From NCBI GenBank assembly GCA_045593555.1, contig JAZNWU010000010.1:62001-126000 (forward strand): a DNA stretch of 64,000 nt, written 5' to 3'. This document shows, piece by piece, positions 40,690 to 49,163 of this stretch; the first letter of the stretch is position 1, and each line of letters starts with the position of its first letter. The notes beneath the pieces were generated by a model. It searched no databases and had not been told where the DNA came from. It saw only the letters and a list, made by a program, of their open reading frames with translations. The position numbers and the translations under genes are program-made. This stretch comes from Fimenecus sp045593555 (GTDB taxonomy: Bacteria > Bacillota > Clostridia > Oscillospirales > Acutalibacteraceae).

Positions 40690-41637
40690 TTATTTCTTTA
40701 ATTCTACTGCTGCTTTGCATTTTGCAACGATGTTTGCTGCATCAAGTCCGAACTCGTGGAGAAGCTGAACTGCAGGACCTGATTTACCAAATGTGTCTTC
40801 AACACCAACACGGATTACAGGAACAGGAACTGTTTCGCAAACAACTTCTGCAACTGCTGAGCCAAGACCACCGATTACATTGTGTTCTTCAGCTGTTACA
40901 ATTACACCTGTTTTCTTTGCACTCTCGATGATAATATCACGGTCTATAGGCTTGATTGTTGCCATATTGACAACTCTTGCTGAAACACCTTCTGCTTTGA
41001 GTGTTTCATAAGCCATAAGTGCTTCATTAACCATAAGACCTGTTGCGATAATTGTTACATCTGTACCTTCCTTAAGAACAGAGCCTTTACCGATTTCAAA
41101 CTTATAGTTTTCATCAAATACTCTTGGCACTGCAAGACGACCGAATCTCATATAAACAGGACCGTCGTGCTTTGCTGCTGCAAGAACACAAAGTCTTGCT
41201 TCAACATCATCAGCAGGGTTGAGAATTACCATACCTGGAATTGTTCTCATAAGACCGATATCTTCACAACACTGATGGCTTGCACCGTCTTCACCAACTG
41301 AAATACCGGCATGAGTTGCACCGATTTTAACATTAAGGTGAGGATAACCGATTGAGTTTCTTACCTGTTCAAATGCACGACCTGCTGCAAACATTGCAAA
41401 TGATGATGCAAATACTGTATAGCCTGATGCTGCAAGACCTGCAGCAATACCCATCATATTACCTTCTGCGATACCACAATCGATAAACTTTTCAGGGTGT
41501 TCTTTCTTAAACATTCCTGTTTTAGTAGCAGCAGCAAGGTCTGCATCAAGAACAAGAATTTTAGCATCTGTATTTCCTAATTCAACAAGAGCTTTACCAT
41601 AAGCATCTCTTGTTGCTGTTTTGATTACTTCACTCAT
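40690..41637 (-). CDS. Transketolase, C-terminal subunit
   Basis: 315 residues: the pyrimidine-binding (Transket_pyr) and C-terminal domains of a split transketolase. Signatures are DADLAAATKTGMFKKEHPEKFIDCGIAEGNMMGIAAGLAASG (residues 25-66; Glu for thiamine activation in EGNMMG), THAGISVGEDGASHQ and the Transketolase_C start VTIIATGLMVNEAL. With the upstream N-terminal half (ATGA overlap at 41634) it makes the holoenzyme for the pentose phosphate pathway. It may be non-canonical (DXS-like), but the split pair is typical for Clostridia. Confidence 0.93.
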   Translation of the reverse strand: MSEVIKTATRDAYGKALVELGNTDAKILVLDADLAAATKTGMFKKEHPEKFIDCGIAEGNMMGIAAGLAASGYTVFASSFAMFAAGRAFEQVRNSIGYPHLNVKIGATHAGISVGEDGASHQCCEDIGLMRTIPGMVILNPADDVEARLCVLAAAKHDGPVYMRFGRLAVPRVFDENYKFEIGKGSVLKEGTDVTIIATGLMVNEALMAYETLKAEGVSARVVNMATIKPIDRDIIIESAKKTGVIVTAEEHNVIGGLGSAVAEVVCETVPVPVIRVGVEDTFGKSGPAVQLLHEFGLDAANIVAKCKAAVELKK

Positions 41638-42482
41638 TTTGCTGCCTCCAATTCACTAAGTTTTGCAGTAAGTTCTGCTACTGCAGTATTATAAAGTTCT
41701 TCATTTGGTGCTGCACCATGCCAGTTAACTGCATTTTCCATATATGAAACGCCTTTACCCTTAATTGTCTTTGCAATAATTGCAGTTGGTTTACCCTTAC
41801 AATTCTTTGCATTCTCAAAAGCTGTTTCGATTTCATCAAGGTTATTACCATCGATTTCGATTGTATTGAAACCAAAAGCTGTGAACTTTTCAGGGATTGG
41901 ATATGGTGAGTTAACTTCTTCGACAGTACCATCAATCTGAAGATTATTATTGTCAACGATAACTACAAGATTATCAAGTTTCTTTGCATTTGCAAACATT
42001 GCTGCTTCCCAAACCTGACCTTCTTCAATTTCACCGTCACCAAGGATTGTATAAACTCTTGTATCTTTCTTATCGTATTTCGCTGCAAGTGCCATACCAA
42101 CTGCTGTTGAAATACCCTGTCCCAATGAACCTGTACTCATATCAACACCGGGAACTGATTTCATACTTGGATGTCCCTGAAGATATGAATCTGATTTACG
42201 GAGAGTTTTAATATCCTCTGTTGGGAAAAAGCCTTTAAGAGCAAGTGTTGCATAAAGAGCAGGTGCTGCGTGACCCTTTGAAAGAACAAAACGATCTCTA
42301 TCTTCCCATTTTGGGTTTGCAGGATCAACTTTCATCTCTACATTGTAAAGATATGCCATAAGCTCAGCAATTGAAAGTGAGCCACCCGGATGTCCTGCTT
42401 TAGCATTGTAAATACCTTCAAGAATTAACATTCTTTCTTTTGTGGCAAATACTTCTAATTCGTGCTTGAGTGAATTATTCAT
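41634..42482 (-). CDS. Transketolase, N-terminal (TPP-binding) subunit
   Basis: 282 residues with the thiamine diphosphate site GDGEIEEGQVWEAAMFANAKKLDNLVVIVDNNNLQIDG (GDG-x-NN motif) and the substrate His region KAGHPGGSLS, SKGHAAPALYATLA and MSTGSLGQGISTAVGMALA. It overlaps the C-terminal subunit gene by 4 nt and begins after AAGGAGG in the region before 42482. Subunit of the split transketolase. Confidence 0.94.
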   Translation of the reverse strand: MNNSLKHELEVFATKERMLILEGIYNAKAGHPGGSLSIAELMAYLYNVEMKVDPANPKWEDRDRFVLSKGHAAPALYATLALKGFFPTEDIKTLRKSDSYLQGHPSMKSVPGVDMSTGSLGQGISTAVGMALAAKYDKKDTRVYTILGDGEIEEGQVWEAAMFANAKKLDNLVVIVDNNNLQIDGTVEEVNSPYPIPEKFTAFGFNTIEIDGNNLDEIETAFENAKNCKGKPTAIIAKTIKGKGVSYMENAVNWHGAAPNEELYNTAVAELTAKLSELEAAK

Positions 42483-42484
42483 AT

Positions 42485-43318
42485 TTATTCCTCCTTATAA
42501 TTATCAATTATGTAATAAAGTAAGTCAGCAACTGCACCACCGTTACAATGACAAGCATGGAATTTTGCAATTTCATGCATTGCTTTTGGCGCTTGTCCGC
42601 AACATGCAGGAAGACCGACTGTTTTTAACATATCATAGTCATTAAAATAATCGCCGATTGCTGCTGTATGCTTTTGTTCAATATTATACATTTCGGCAAT
42701 TTTCATAAGTGCTGAACCTTTATGTACACCCTCATTAAGCATTTCAAATGATGAGATTGAACTTGACATAAAATTTGCTCTTGTGTCAGTCAAAGTATCA
42801 ACATATTTTCTGATTCTCTTGATAAGGTCAGGCATACCTAGGAAAATAACCTTGCCCCAATTTTCTCTCGGAATTTCATCAGGATGTTTACAGTTTTTAT
42901 AATGTAATTTATCTGCTCTTACCATTACTTTTGCAAAGATTCTGGAATTAAGCGTATAAATCATTTTATCCGTTAAAATCTCTATTTCAACCATTGGGAA
43001 TCTTTTATATATTTCAAATACCAAATCGATTGCATGGTCATTGATAGCATCGAAATGAAGCATTTTTTCTTGCATATAGTCATATACGCCTGCACCGTTA
43101 AGAACTACTGCAGGAGTACCTTTTATAGGCAATCTCTCATAATGTTTACGCATTGACTGAACATTTCTGCCTGATGCTAATGTAAAATGTCCATTACACT
43201 CATTTACAAAGCGACAAATTGCTTCATAATTCCTTTTTGGCAACTGTCGGAATTTATTATTGAGAGTACCGTCAATATCGGACACAACAAGCCAATTTGA
43301 CAAATCTTTATTTTCCAT
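42485..43318 (-). CDS. HAD-superfamily (Cof-type) phosphatase
   Basis: 277 residues from ATG 43318 (GTGGAGG upstream, embedded in a longer GTG reading). Motif I VVSDIDGTLNNKF, motif II LASGRNVQSM, motif III with Lys in GSALMK and motif IV AIGDYFNDYDML. The C2-cap Cof/YbiV-like family acts on sugar or nucleotide phosphates. It follows rluD by 1 nt, in the same direction. Confidence 0.9.
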   Translation of the reverse strand: MENKDLSNWLVVSDIDGTLNNKFRQLPKRNYEAICRFVNECNGHFTLASGRNVQSMRKHYERLPIKGTPAVVLNGAGVYDYMQEKMLHFDAINDHAIDLVFEIYKRFPMVEIEILTDKMIYTLNSRIFAKVMVRADKLHYKNCKHPDEIPRENWGKVIFLGMPDLIKRIRKYVDTLTDTRANFMSSSISSFEMLNEGVHKGSALMKIAEMYNIEQKHTAAIGDYFNDYDMLKTVGLPACCGQAPKAMHEIAKFHACHCNGGAVADLLYYIIDNYKEE

Positions 43319-43319
43319 T

Positions 43320-44252
43320 TCAAACACCTCCACGGGTGGATTTAAGTTTACTTAAAAACTCCTTGAAATAATCAGGCAAATCAGAAGTAAACTCCAGATA
43401 TTCACCACTGATTGGGTGAATAAAACCGATTTTTATTGCATGCAAACACTGACCGTTAAGGTAAGTGCTTTTTTTATCATTTCCATATACCAAATCACCT
43501 GCAACAGGATGACCGAGATGAGCCATATGAACGCGAATCTGATGTGTTCTGCCTGTTTCAAGTTTCAGAGAAATGTGTGAATAACCTTCATAATCTTCAA
43601 TGACAGAATAATGTGTCACAGCAACCTTGGAATTGCTTTGAGTAACACACATTTTCTTTCTGTCTTTCGGGTTTCTGCCGATTGGAGCATTGACTGTCCC
43701 TTCATTTTCCTTTAAGTGACCCACAATTACTGCATTGTATTCACGGGTGAAGCTGTGCTCCTTAATCTGCTCTGCAAGTCCCATATGGGCTTTATCGTTT
43801 TTTGCAACAATCAACAGACCACTTGTATCTTTATCGATTCTGTGAACAATTCCGGGACGAAGAATACCATTTATCCCTGAAAGCGAATCCTTACAATGAT
43901 AAAGCAAAGCATTGACAAGAGTTCCGCTATAATTTCCAGGAGCAGGATGAACAACCATACCTCTTGGTTTATTGACAACAAGAAGATGTTCGTCTTCATA
44001 AACTATATCTAAAGGAATATTTTCAGGTTGTGCATCAAGAGGCTTCAGTTCGCTCGGTAACATAAGAATTTCGTCATCAGCACTAACTTTATATTTTTTA
44101 CTGACAGCTAATCCGTTGACCAATACTTTTCCATTTTCAATAAGTTTCTGAATAGCATTTCTTGATGTGCTTTCAACAAGGACTGATAAAAATTTATCTA
44201 TTCTCTCCCCTTCAAATTCCTGAGGGACATCAATTATAACTTCACTCATCAT
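43320..44252 (-). CDS. rluD: 23S rRNA pseudouridine synthase RluD-type
   Basis: 310 residues. N-terminal S4 domain (ERIDKFLSVLVE...RNAIQKLIENGKVLVNG), catalytic domain with VVNKPRGMVVHP, the catalytic Asp in GIVHRIDKDTSGLL, and SHISLKLETGRTHQIRVHMAHLGHPVAGD. ATG 44252 overlaps the lspA stop (ATGA). lspA-rluD order is conserved in Firmicutes. Confidence 0.94.
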   Translation of the reverse strand: MMSEVIIDVPQEFEGERIDKFLSVLVESTSRNAIQKLIENGKVLVNGLAVSKKYKVSADDEILMLPSELKPLDAQPENIPLDIVYEDEHLLVVNKPRGMVVHPAPGNYSGTLVNALLYHCKDSLSGINGILRPGIVHRIDKDTSGLLIVAKNDKAHMGLAEQIKEHSFTREYNAVIVGHLKENEGTVNAPIGRNPKDRKKMCVTQSNSKVAVTHYSVIEDYEGYSHISLKLETGRTHQIRVHMAHLGHPVAGDLVYGNDKKSTYLNGQCLHAIKIGFIHPISGEYLEFTSDLPDYFKEFLSKLKSTRGGV

Positions 44253-44728
44253 TTTTTTCCTTTTTCTCTTTTACCTTCTCTGTAGATATCATACAGCAAC
44301 CATATTACAAGTACAATACAACTGCAAGTAACAAGGATATCGGCAAAGTTGAAAATTGCAAAATCAATAAAAAGTGGTTCGATATAATCAACAACATAGC
44401 CACGGAAAACCCGGTCAACAAGATTGCCCAAGCCACCTGCTATAATCAAAGAAATGCAGACATATTCTACATCAACCTTACGCTTTTTCACAAGCAGATA
44501 TATAATTCCTACAACAATAATAACAAAAGTAAATATGGATAAAAGAGATGTTTTCCCACTAAAAGAACCAAAAGCAGCCCCTGTATTTTCGGCATAATTC
44601 AACTGAATAAAGCCGTCTATTAATGTAAGGCTGCCTACCGGTTCGAGATGTTCAATAACAAGTAATTTTATGACTTGGTCAATTGCTACTAAAAGTGCAA
44701 TGATAATTAAAGTAATTACTTGGAGCAT
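44249..44728 (-). CDS. lspA: Lipoprotein signal peptidase (LspA)
   Basis: Aspartyl protease cleaving prolipoproteins. 159 residues, four helices. Catalytic residues are in the conserved segments GGLGNLVDRVFRGYVVDY and FNFADILVTCSC (Asp pair). N-terminus LLVAIDQVIKLLV and NYAENTGAAFGSF match the family. It precedes rluD and follows divIVA. Several lipoproteins in the window (for example the 20472 deacetylase) need it. Confidence 0.96.
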   Translation of the reverse strand: MLQVITLIIIALLVAIDQVIKLLVIEHLEPVGSLTLIDGFIQLNYAENTGAAFGSFSGKTSLLSIFTFVIIVVGIIYLLVKKRKVDVEYVCISLIIAGGLGNLVDRVFRGYVVDYIEPLFIDFAIFNFADILVTCSCIVLVIWLLYDIYREGKREKGKK

Positions 44729-44746
44729 TAAAATACCTCGTCTATT

Positions 44747-45736
44747 TTATTTTTTCTTAAAAAAGTTTTTGAATGACAAAGACTGTGAATCGTCATCTTC
44801 ATCTGAATCTTCAGAATTGTCTTCTACGATTTCTAAATCATCATATCTTGAAACAGGTACAGGAGACTCGTCTTCGTCATCAGAAAAATCAATCTTTGAA
44901 ATATCGAAAGCAAAACCTGATTTTTCGATTACAACAGGCTCTTCTTCCTCTTTAACTTCCTCTGTAATTATTTCTTCAGCAACTTCTTCAACGACTTCTT
45001 CAGCATCTGCTTCAACAACAGGTTCATCGATTACAACAATGTTTTCTTCCTGAATTGTTTCTTCAACAACAACTGTTTCCTGAGCTGCTGTTTCTGCTTC
45101 TTCCTCATCAAGCTTTTCATCGACAATTTCAGGAAGTTTATTAATAAGATTAATATGTTCCTTATACATTGAAACAAGTCTCTGTTTGAAAATTGTTGAC
45201 TCTTTCTGCATCATTTCTAAAACAAGGCTTTCCTTTGTAACCTTACGGTTAATTCCACCAAGGATTTCCTTTGCAGTAGCATTTGCATCGTTAACAAGCT
45301 TTTCAGCTTCTTCTTTTGCACTTGTGAGAATTGCATTTGCCTCTCTCTTAGAGTTTTCAAGAAGACTGTCTGACTCGTTTTTCGCATTCAATTCCAATGC
45401 AGCAGCGTCAGATGCAGCATCAGCACGAAGCTTATCAGTTTCAGCCTTTACTGAAGCCACTTCATTTGCAGCTGTTTCCTTTGCTTCTGCAACAATTTTA
45501 TCAGCAAGCTTCTGTGCATTAAGAAGAGCCATTTTAAGGCTGTCTTCATCAGCACGGTACTCTTCAACTTTTTTTGCTAATATACTGATTTTCTTAATTA
45601 AGTCTGTATTCTCTTTAAACATCTGCTCATAAGATGCAGCAACTTCGCTTAAGAAGTTATCAACATCTTCTGCACGATATGAGCCACGTCCTGTTGTCTG
45701 AAATGTTTTTTCTTTAATTCTATCAGGTGTAAGCAT
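44747..45736 (-). CDS. divIVA: DivIVA-domain cell-division protein
   Basis: 329 residues. N-terminal DivIVA signature LTPDRIKEKTFQTTGRGSYRAEDVDNFLSEVAASYEQM, then an extended coiled coil (about 45-200, heptad-rich Ala/Glu/Lys), and a very acidic C-terminal half (EEEEPVV, DEDDDSQSLSFKNFFKKK). It marks curved membranes and the septum. It is longer than the Bacillus protein because of the acidic tail. In the ylm-type division cluster after sepF. Confidence 0.9.
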   Translation of the reverse strand: MLTPDRIKEKTFQTTGRGSYRAEDVDNFLSEVAASYEQMFKENTDLIKKISILAKKVEEYRADEDSLKMALLNAQKLADKIVAEAKETAANEVASVKAETDKLRADAASDAAALELNAKNESDSLLENSKREANAILTSAKEEAEKLVNDANATAKEILGGINRKVTKESLVLEMMQKESTIFKQRLVSMYKEHINLINKLPEIVDEKLDEEEAETAAQETVVVEETIQEENIVVIDEPVVEADAEEVVEEVAEEIITEEVKEEEEPVVIEKSGFAFDISKIDFSDDEDESPVPVSRYDDLEIVEDNSEDSDEDDDSQSLSFKNFFKKK

Positions 45737-45792
45737 TTATATCCTTCCCATTCTGCTCATTGGCAATACTAAATTTTGTAAAAATTATATGA

Positions 45793-46257
45793 TTAGAAAA
45801 ACATACCGTTGTTTTCAAGTTCATCAAGCAAGTCACCCATAACATCAACATTATATGGAGTGATGATGAAAGTGCTGTTAGCAACACGCTTAATCTGACC
45901 GTTGTTAGCATAAGCAACACCTGTAAGGAAGTCAATAAGACGACGCGCAACATCCTTGCTTACTGATTCAAGGTTTAAAACAACTGTTCTCTTTTCATTA
46001 AGGTTATCAGCAATGCCACGAACTTCTTCAAATTTTTCAGGCTTTGCAAGAACAACCTGAAGCTGTGCTGTTGTATGAATATTAACAACTTTATCCTCTG
46101 TATTTCTCTGTACTCTTCGCTGTGGTCTTGCAGTTCTTTCTTCCTGCTCCTCAAAGCTGTCAGAGCCGATAAAAGCACCTGTATCTACATCATCGTCAGG
46201 ATAGTATCCATCCTCATCTACATTAACAATATTTTTGATTTTGTCTAAAAAACTCAT
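45793..46257 (-). CDS. sepF: SepF, FtsZ-associated division protein
   Basis: 154 residues from ATG 46257 with GGAGG upstream. The N-terminal amphipathic membrane anchor is MSFLDKIKNIVN; an acidic linker follows, then the SepF core (VVNIHTTAQLQVVLAKPEKFEEVRGIADNLNEKRTVVLNLESVSKDVARRLIDFLTGVAYANNG and TFIITPYNVDVMGD). It bundles FtsZ filaments. Gene order ylmE-sepF-divIVA, without ylmG/ylmH. Confidence 0.95.
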   Translation of the reverse strand: MSFLDKIKNIVNVDEDGYYPDDDVDTGAFIGSDSFEEQEERTARPQRRVQRNTEDKVVNIHTTAQLQVVLAKPEKFEEVRGIADNLNEKRTVVLNLESVSKDVARRLIDFLTGVAYANNGQIKRVANSTFIITPYNVDVMGDLLDELENNGMFF

Positions 46258-46271
46258 TGCGAAATCCTCCA

Positions 46272-46997
46272 TTAATATATTCTTGGACCAAAAATTGAAG
46301 AACCAATTCTTACAAGATTTGACCCACATAAAATTGCTTGCTCATAATCTCCCGACATTCCCATCGACAGAATATTCATAGTAATATTATCTAACTTTTT
46401 TGCCTTTATGTCAACATAGATATTGTACATATTTTCAAAAAATTTGCAAAGTTCTCCATTATTTTCGCATATTGGCGGTACTGTCATAAGTCCTTTTATC
46501 TGAATATTGGGAATTTCAGCAATTTCATAAAGATTTTCAAAAAACTCTGATTCTGAAAAACCTGTCTTGCTCTCCTCATCACCAACATTGATTTCAAGTA
46601 AAACATCGGTAACAATATCTTTTTTTGCAGATTGTTTGCCTATTTCCTTTGCGATTTTTAAGGAGTCAACTGATTGAATCATATCAACCTCGCCGACAAT
46701 CTGACCTGCCTTATTCGTCTGAAGATGACCGATAAGATGTTTATCTACTCCGTCAAGGTGTAAGTCAGGCTTTTTACGGAGCATTTCCTGAACACGATTT
46801 TCACCAATAAGACGAACACCATAATCAAGAGCATAATTTATAAAAATCGGGTCAACCGTTTTGGTAACAGCCATAAGTTGAATATCCTCAGGCTTTCTAC
46901 CACTCTTTATTGCACTTTCAGCAATCTTTTCATTGATTACATCAAGATTGTATTCAATATCTGCTTTACGCTTATCAAGATACGACTTTTCCATCAT
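46272..46997 (-). CDS. YggS/YlmE family PLP-binding protein
   Basis: 241 residues from ATG 46997, with AAGGAGT upstream; it overlaps the preceding gene by 23 nt. PLP lysine in IQLMAVTKTVDP, then LIGENRVQEMLRKKP, HLIGHLQTNKA and DVLLEINVGDEESKTGF, with the C-terminal LSMGMSGDYEQAI. PLP homeostasis proteins of this family are often located in division clusters. Confidence 0.94.
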   Translation of the reverse strand: MMEKSYLDKRKADIEYNLDVINEKIAESAIKSGRKPEDIQLMAVTKTVDPIFINYALDYGVRLIGENRVQEMLRKKPDLHLDGVDKHLIGHLQTNKAGQIVGEVDMIQSVDSLKIAKEIGKQSAKKDIVTDVLLEINVGDEESKTGFSESEFFENLYEIAEIPNIQIKGLMTVPPICENNGELCKFFENMYNIYVDIKAKKLDNITMNILSMGMSGDYEQAILCGSNLVRIGSSIFGPRIY

Positions 46998-48213
46998 ACA
47001 AGTCAACTCCTTGTGTTATAACTGAATCATACTGTTGTAAGTATGCAGAATCGGCAACAGACTCAACAACAGAATAATCTTCAGCAGAATAAATAATGTT
47101 TATTTTTCTGAACTGAATAATATTGCCTCGCTGAACATAAACGCCTTTTTCACCGTTAACTTCACGGATTGCATCATTATTGATTTTGATTCCTACATAA
47201 TCGTCAACGATAATTTCAATATCATGAATTCTTAAATTTGCAAGGTTTCTGTTCATAAGATTACATTTTATAACAACAGCCACGCTGTCATCTTCTTTAT
47301 TTCCCTTATGCATAACTGTACAATTAATTGTACCTACAGCAGTATTAGGAATATTCACTTTAACTGATTTACCGACCTCAATTTTTCCGGATTCATTATA
47401 AGGTACAGTACATACGAAATACCAGTCAAACTCATCCACAAGTTTTCCCATAACATTTGCAGGAGTTTCCTGTTTTTCCGCCTTAAGAAGTGTTTCGATA
47501 TCCTGACAAGTCAATGATGTAACTTTATTGAAATCAAGTATTTTTTCATACCCATCAACAGAGCCGATATAATAGCCTGAATTAGGTGCGGAAATTGTTT
47601 TATATTCAACTGCACCACTATTTATAGAAATAAATTCTGCCTGCAATTCAGCAAGTTTAGCATCAACAGAAAGTTCTTCACCTACTGCCAATTGACGAGC
47701 AGTAATTGCATCACGCAAATCCGTCAATGCATTATCGAAATCACTTCCTATTGTTTCTCTTGATGTAGTAATAAATGTGATACAAGCCTCATCAATAAGT
47801 TTACTGTATGATGAAGGAGCATTTGTGCCGATGCCAACACGGTTTTTAAGTTGACTATAATATTCAATTTCTTTTTCAAGTTCATTAATGCGAACATAAG
47901 ATGCAGCACTTTCGGAGCTTGGAAATACAACGGCTACATTATCACCACTTGAAACTCTTTTACCATCCTCAGCAATGGAAACAACAGTTCCACCTGAATT
48001 ATCGGTTGTTATGTATGTTTCATCTCTTACTATAAATGCTTCTGTTTCAATTACACTTTGCATATCACGATTAATTGCAATTTCCGTTTTATAAGGTGCT
48101 GAATTCATCTGCACAACCTGATAAATAAAATAGCCGATAATGAAGACACCAACAAGAGAATAAACAATATACTTTATTTGATTTTTATTTAACTTATCTA
48201 ATTTGAAATTCAC
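46975..48213 (-). CDS. HlyD-like membrane fusion/adaptor protein
   Basis: 412 residues. A short basic start, one helix (about 14-34), then a large extracytoplasmic domain with lipoyl/barrel-sandwich-like parts (INRDMQSVIETEAFIVRDETYITTDNSGGTVVSIAEDGKRVSSGDNVAVVF and YKTISAPNSGYYIGSVDGYE) and a helical hairpin. This resembles HlyD-type efflux adaptors, but no transporter gene adjoins. In Clostridia it is found beside ylmE and sepF; a division-associated role is possible. Function uncertain. Confidence 0.75.
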   Translation of the reverse strand: MNFKLDKLNKNQIKYIVYSLVGVFIIGYFIYQVVQMNSAPYKTEIAINRDMQSVIETEAFIVRDETYITTDNSGGTVVSIAEDGKRVSSGDNVAVVFPSSESAASYVRINELEKEIEYYSQLKNRVGIGTNAPSSYSKLIDEACITFITTSRETIGSDFDNALTDLRDAITARQLAVGEELSVDAKLAELQAEFISINSGAVEYKTISAPNSGYYIGSVDGYEKILDFNKVTSLTCQDIETLLKAEKQETPANVMGKLVDEFDWYFVCTVPYNESGKIEVGKSVKVNIPNTAVGTINCTVMHKGNKEDDSVAVVIKCNLMNRNLANLRIHDIEIIVDDYVGIKINNDAIREVNGEKGVYVQRGNIIQFRKINIIYSAEDYSVVESVADSAYLQQYDSVITQGVDLYDGKVVS

Positions 48214-49160
48214 TATTGTTTCCCTCCTAAAAAATCATTTATCTTTTCATATACAAAATTATACATTTCTGTTTCATTATCATAATCATCAGGATAAATC
48301 CAGTTTATATTTTCATTTTTCCTGAACCATGTCAATTGTCTTTTTGCATAATGCCTTGTTTCCTGTTTAAGCTTTTCAATACATTCTTCAAGTGACAGTT
48401 CACCTTTGAAATATGGTGCTAATTCTTTATAACCTATTGCCTGACAAGCAGTAGTGTCGGAAGATGTGTTATAAAAAAACTTTGACTCTTCCAAAAGACC
48501 ATTTTCGAGCATTATATCAACTCGACGGTTGATTCGGTCATAAAGGACATTTCTGTCACGATAATTTATGCCGATAATAAGTGAATTATATGGTGATGGC
48601 TCTGTTTTTGAAAGTGCCTTTTGCTCTGTCATAGTTTTACCTGTCACCTTATATATTTCAAGGGCACGGATAATTCTGCTTTTATCTTTTAAATGAAGTC
48701 TTTCAGCAGTCAAAGGGTCGATTTTTCGTAAAGTTTCAAGCATATATTCTGAACCTTTTTCGTCGAAAAGGTCTGTTAATTCCTTACGGATTTGAGTATT
48801 CTCCTCTTCCTTTGAAAACTGAATATTCTGCAAGAGTGAATCAACATAAAGACCTGTTCCACCTGCAACAACAGGAATATCACCCTCGTTGTATATTTTT
48901 TCAATACACTCATTCGCAAGGGACACATATTCCGCAACGCTGAATTTTTTATCTATTGGCTGAAAACCGATAAGATGATGAGGTATTCCCTGCATTTCTT
49001 CAGCTGTCGGTTTTGCAGTTGCTATATCCATTTTTTCGTAAATCTGCATTGAGTCGGCTGAAACAACTTGTCCCCTGAATTTCTTTGCAATATTTATTGA
49101 CAAAGATGTTTTTCCTGAGGCTGTCGGGCCAACAACTGCAATTACGGGAATTTTTTTCAT
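48213..49160 (-). CDS. miaA: tRNA dimethylallyltransferase
   Basis: 315 residues. P-loop VGPTASGKTSLSINIAK, SADSMQIYEKMDIATAKP, ALEIYKVTGKT and the C-terminal QETRHYAKRQLTWFRK motif. It installs i6A37 on tRNAs reading U-starting codons, and MiaB (55545) later methylthiolates it. 1-nt overlap with the next gene, and mutL is 3 nt upstream: the mutL-miaA pair. Confidence 0.96.
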   Translation of the reverse strand: MKKIPVIAVVGPTASGKTSLSINIAKKFRGQVVSADSMQIYEKMDIATAKPTAEEMQGIPHHLIGFQPIDKKFSVAEYVSLANECIEKIYNEGDIPVVAGGTGLYVDSLLQNIQFSKEEENTQIRKELTDLFDEKGSEYMLETLRKIDPLTAERLHLKDKSRIIRALEIYKVTGKTMTEQKALSKTEPSPYNSLIIGINYRDRNVLYDRINRRVDIMLENGLLEESKFFYNTSSDTTACQAIGYKELAPYFKGELSLEECIEKLKQETRHYAKRQLTWFRKNENINWIYPDDYDNETEMYNFVYEKINDFLGGKQ

Positions 49161-49163
49161 AAA

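Noticed and set aside
43320..44252. Second rluD-type start at 44249
   Set aside because: Two adjacent ATG codons exist; the first (44252) has better spacing to AGGA. The product differs by one residue only.
45186..45632. 148-aa plus-strand frame opposite divIVA
   Set aside because: Shadow of the coiled-coil codons (Ala/Glu/Lys read antisense as Ser/Phe/Leu), with no ribosome site.
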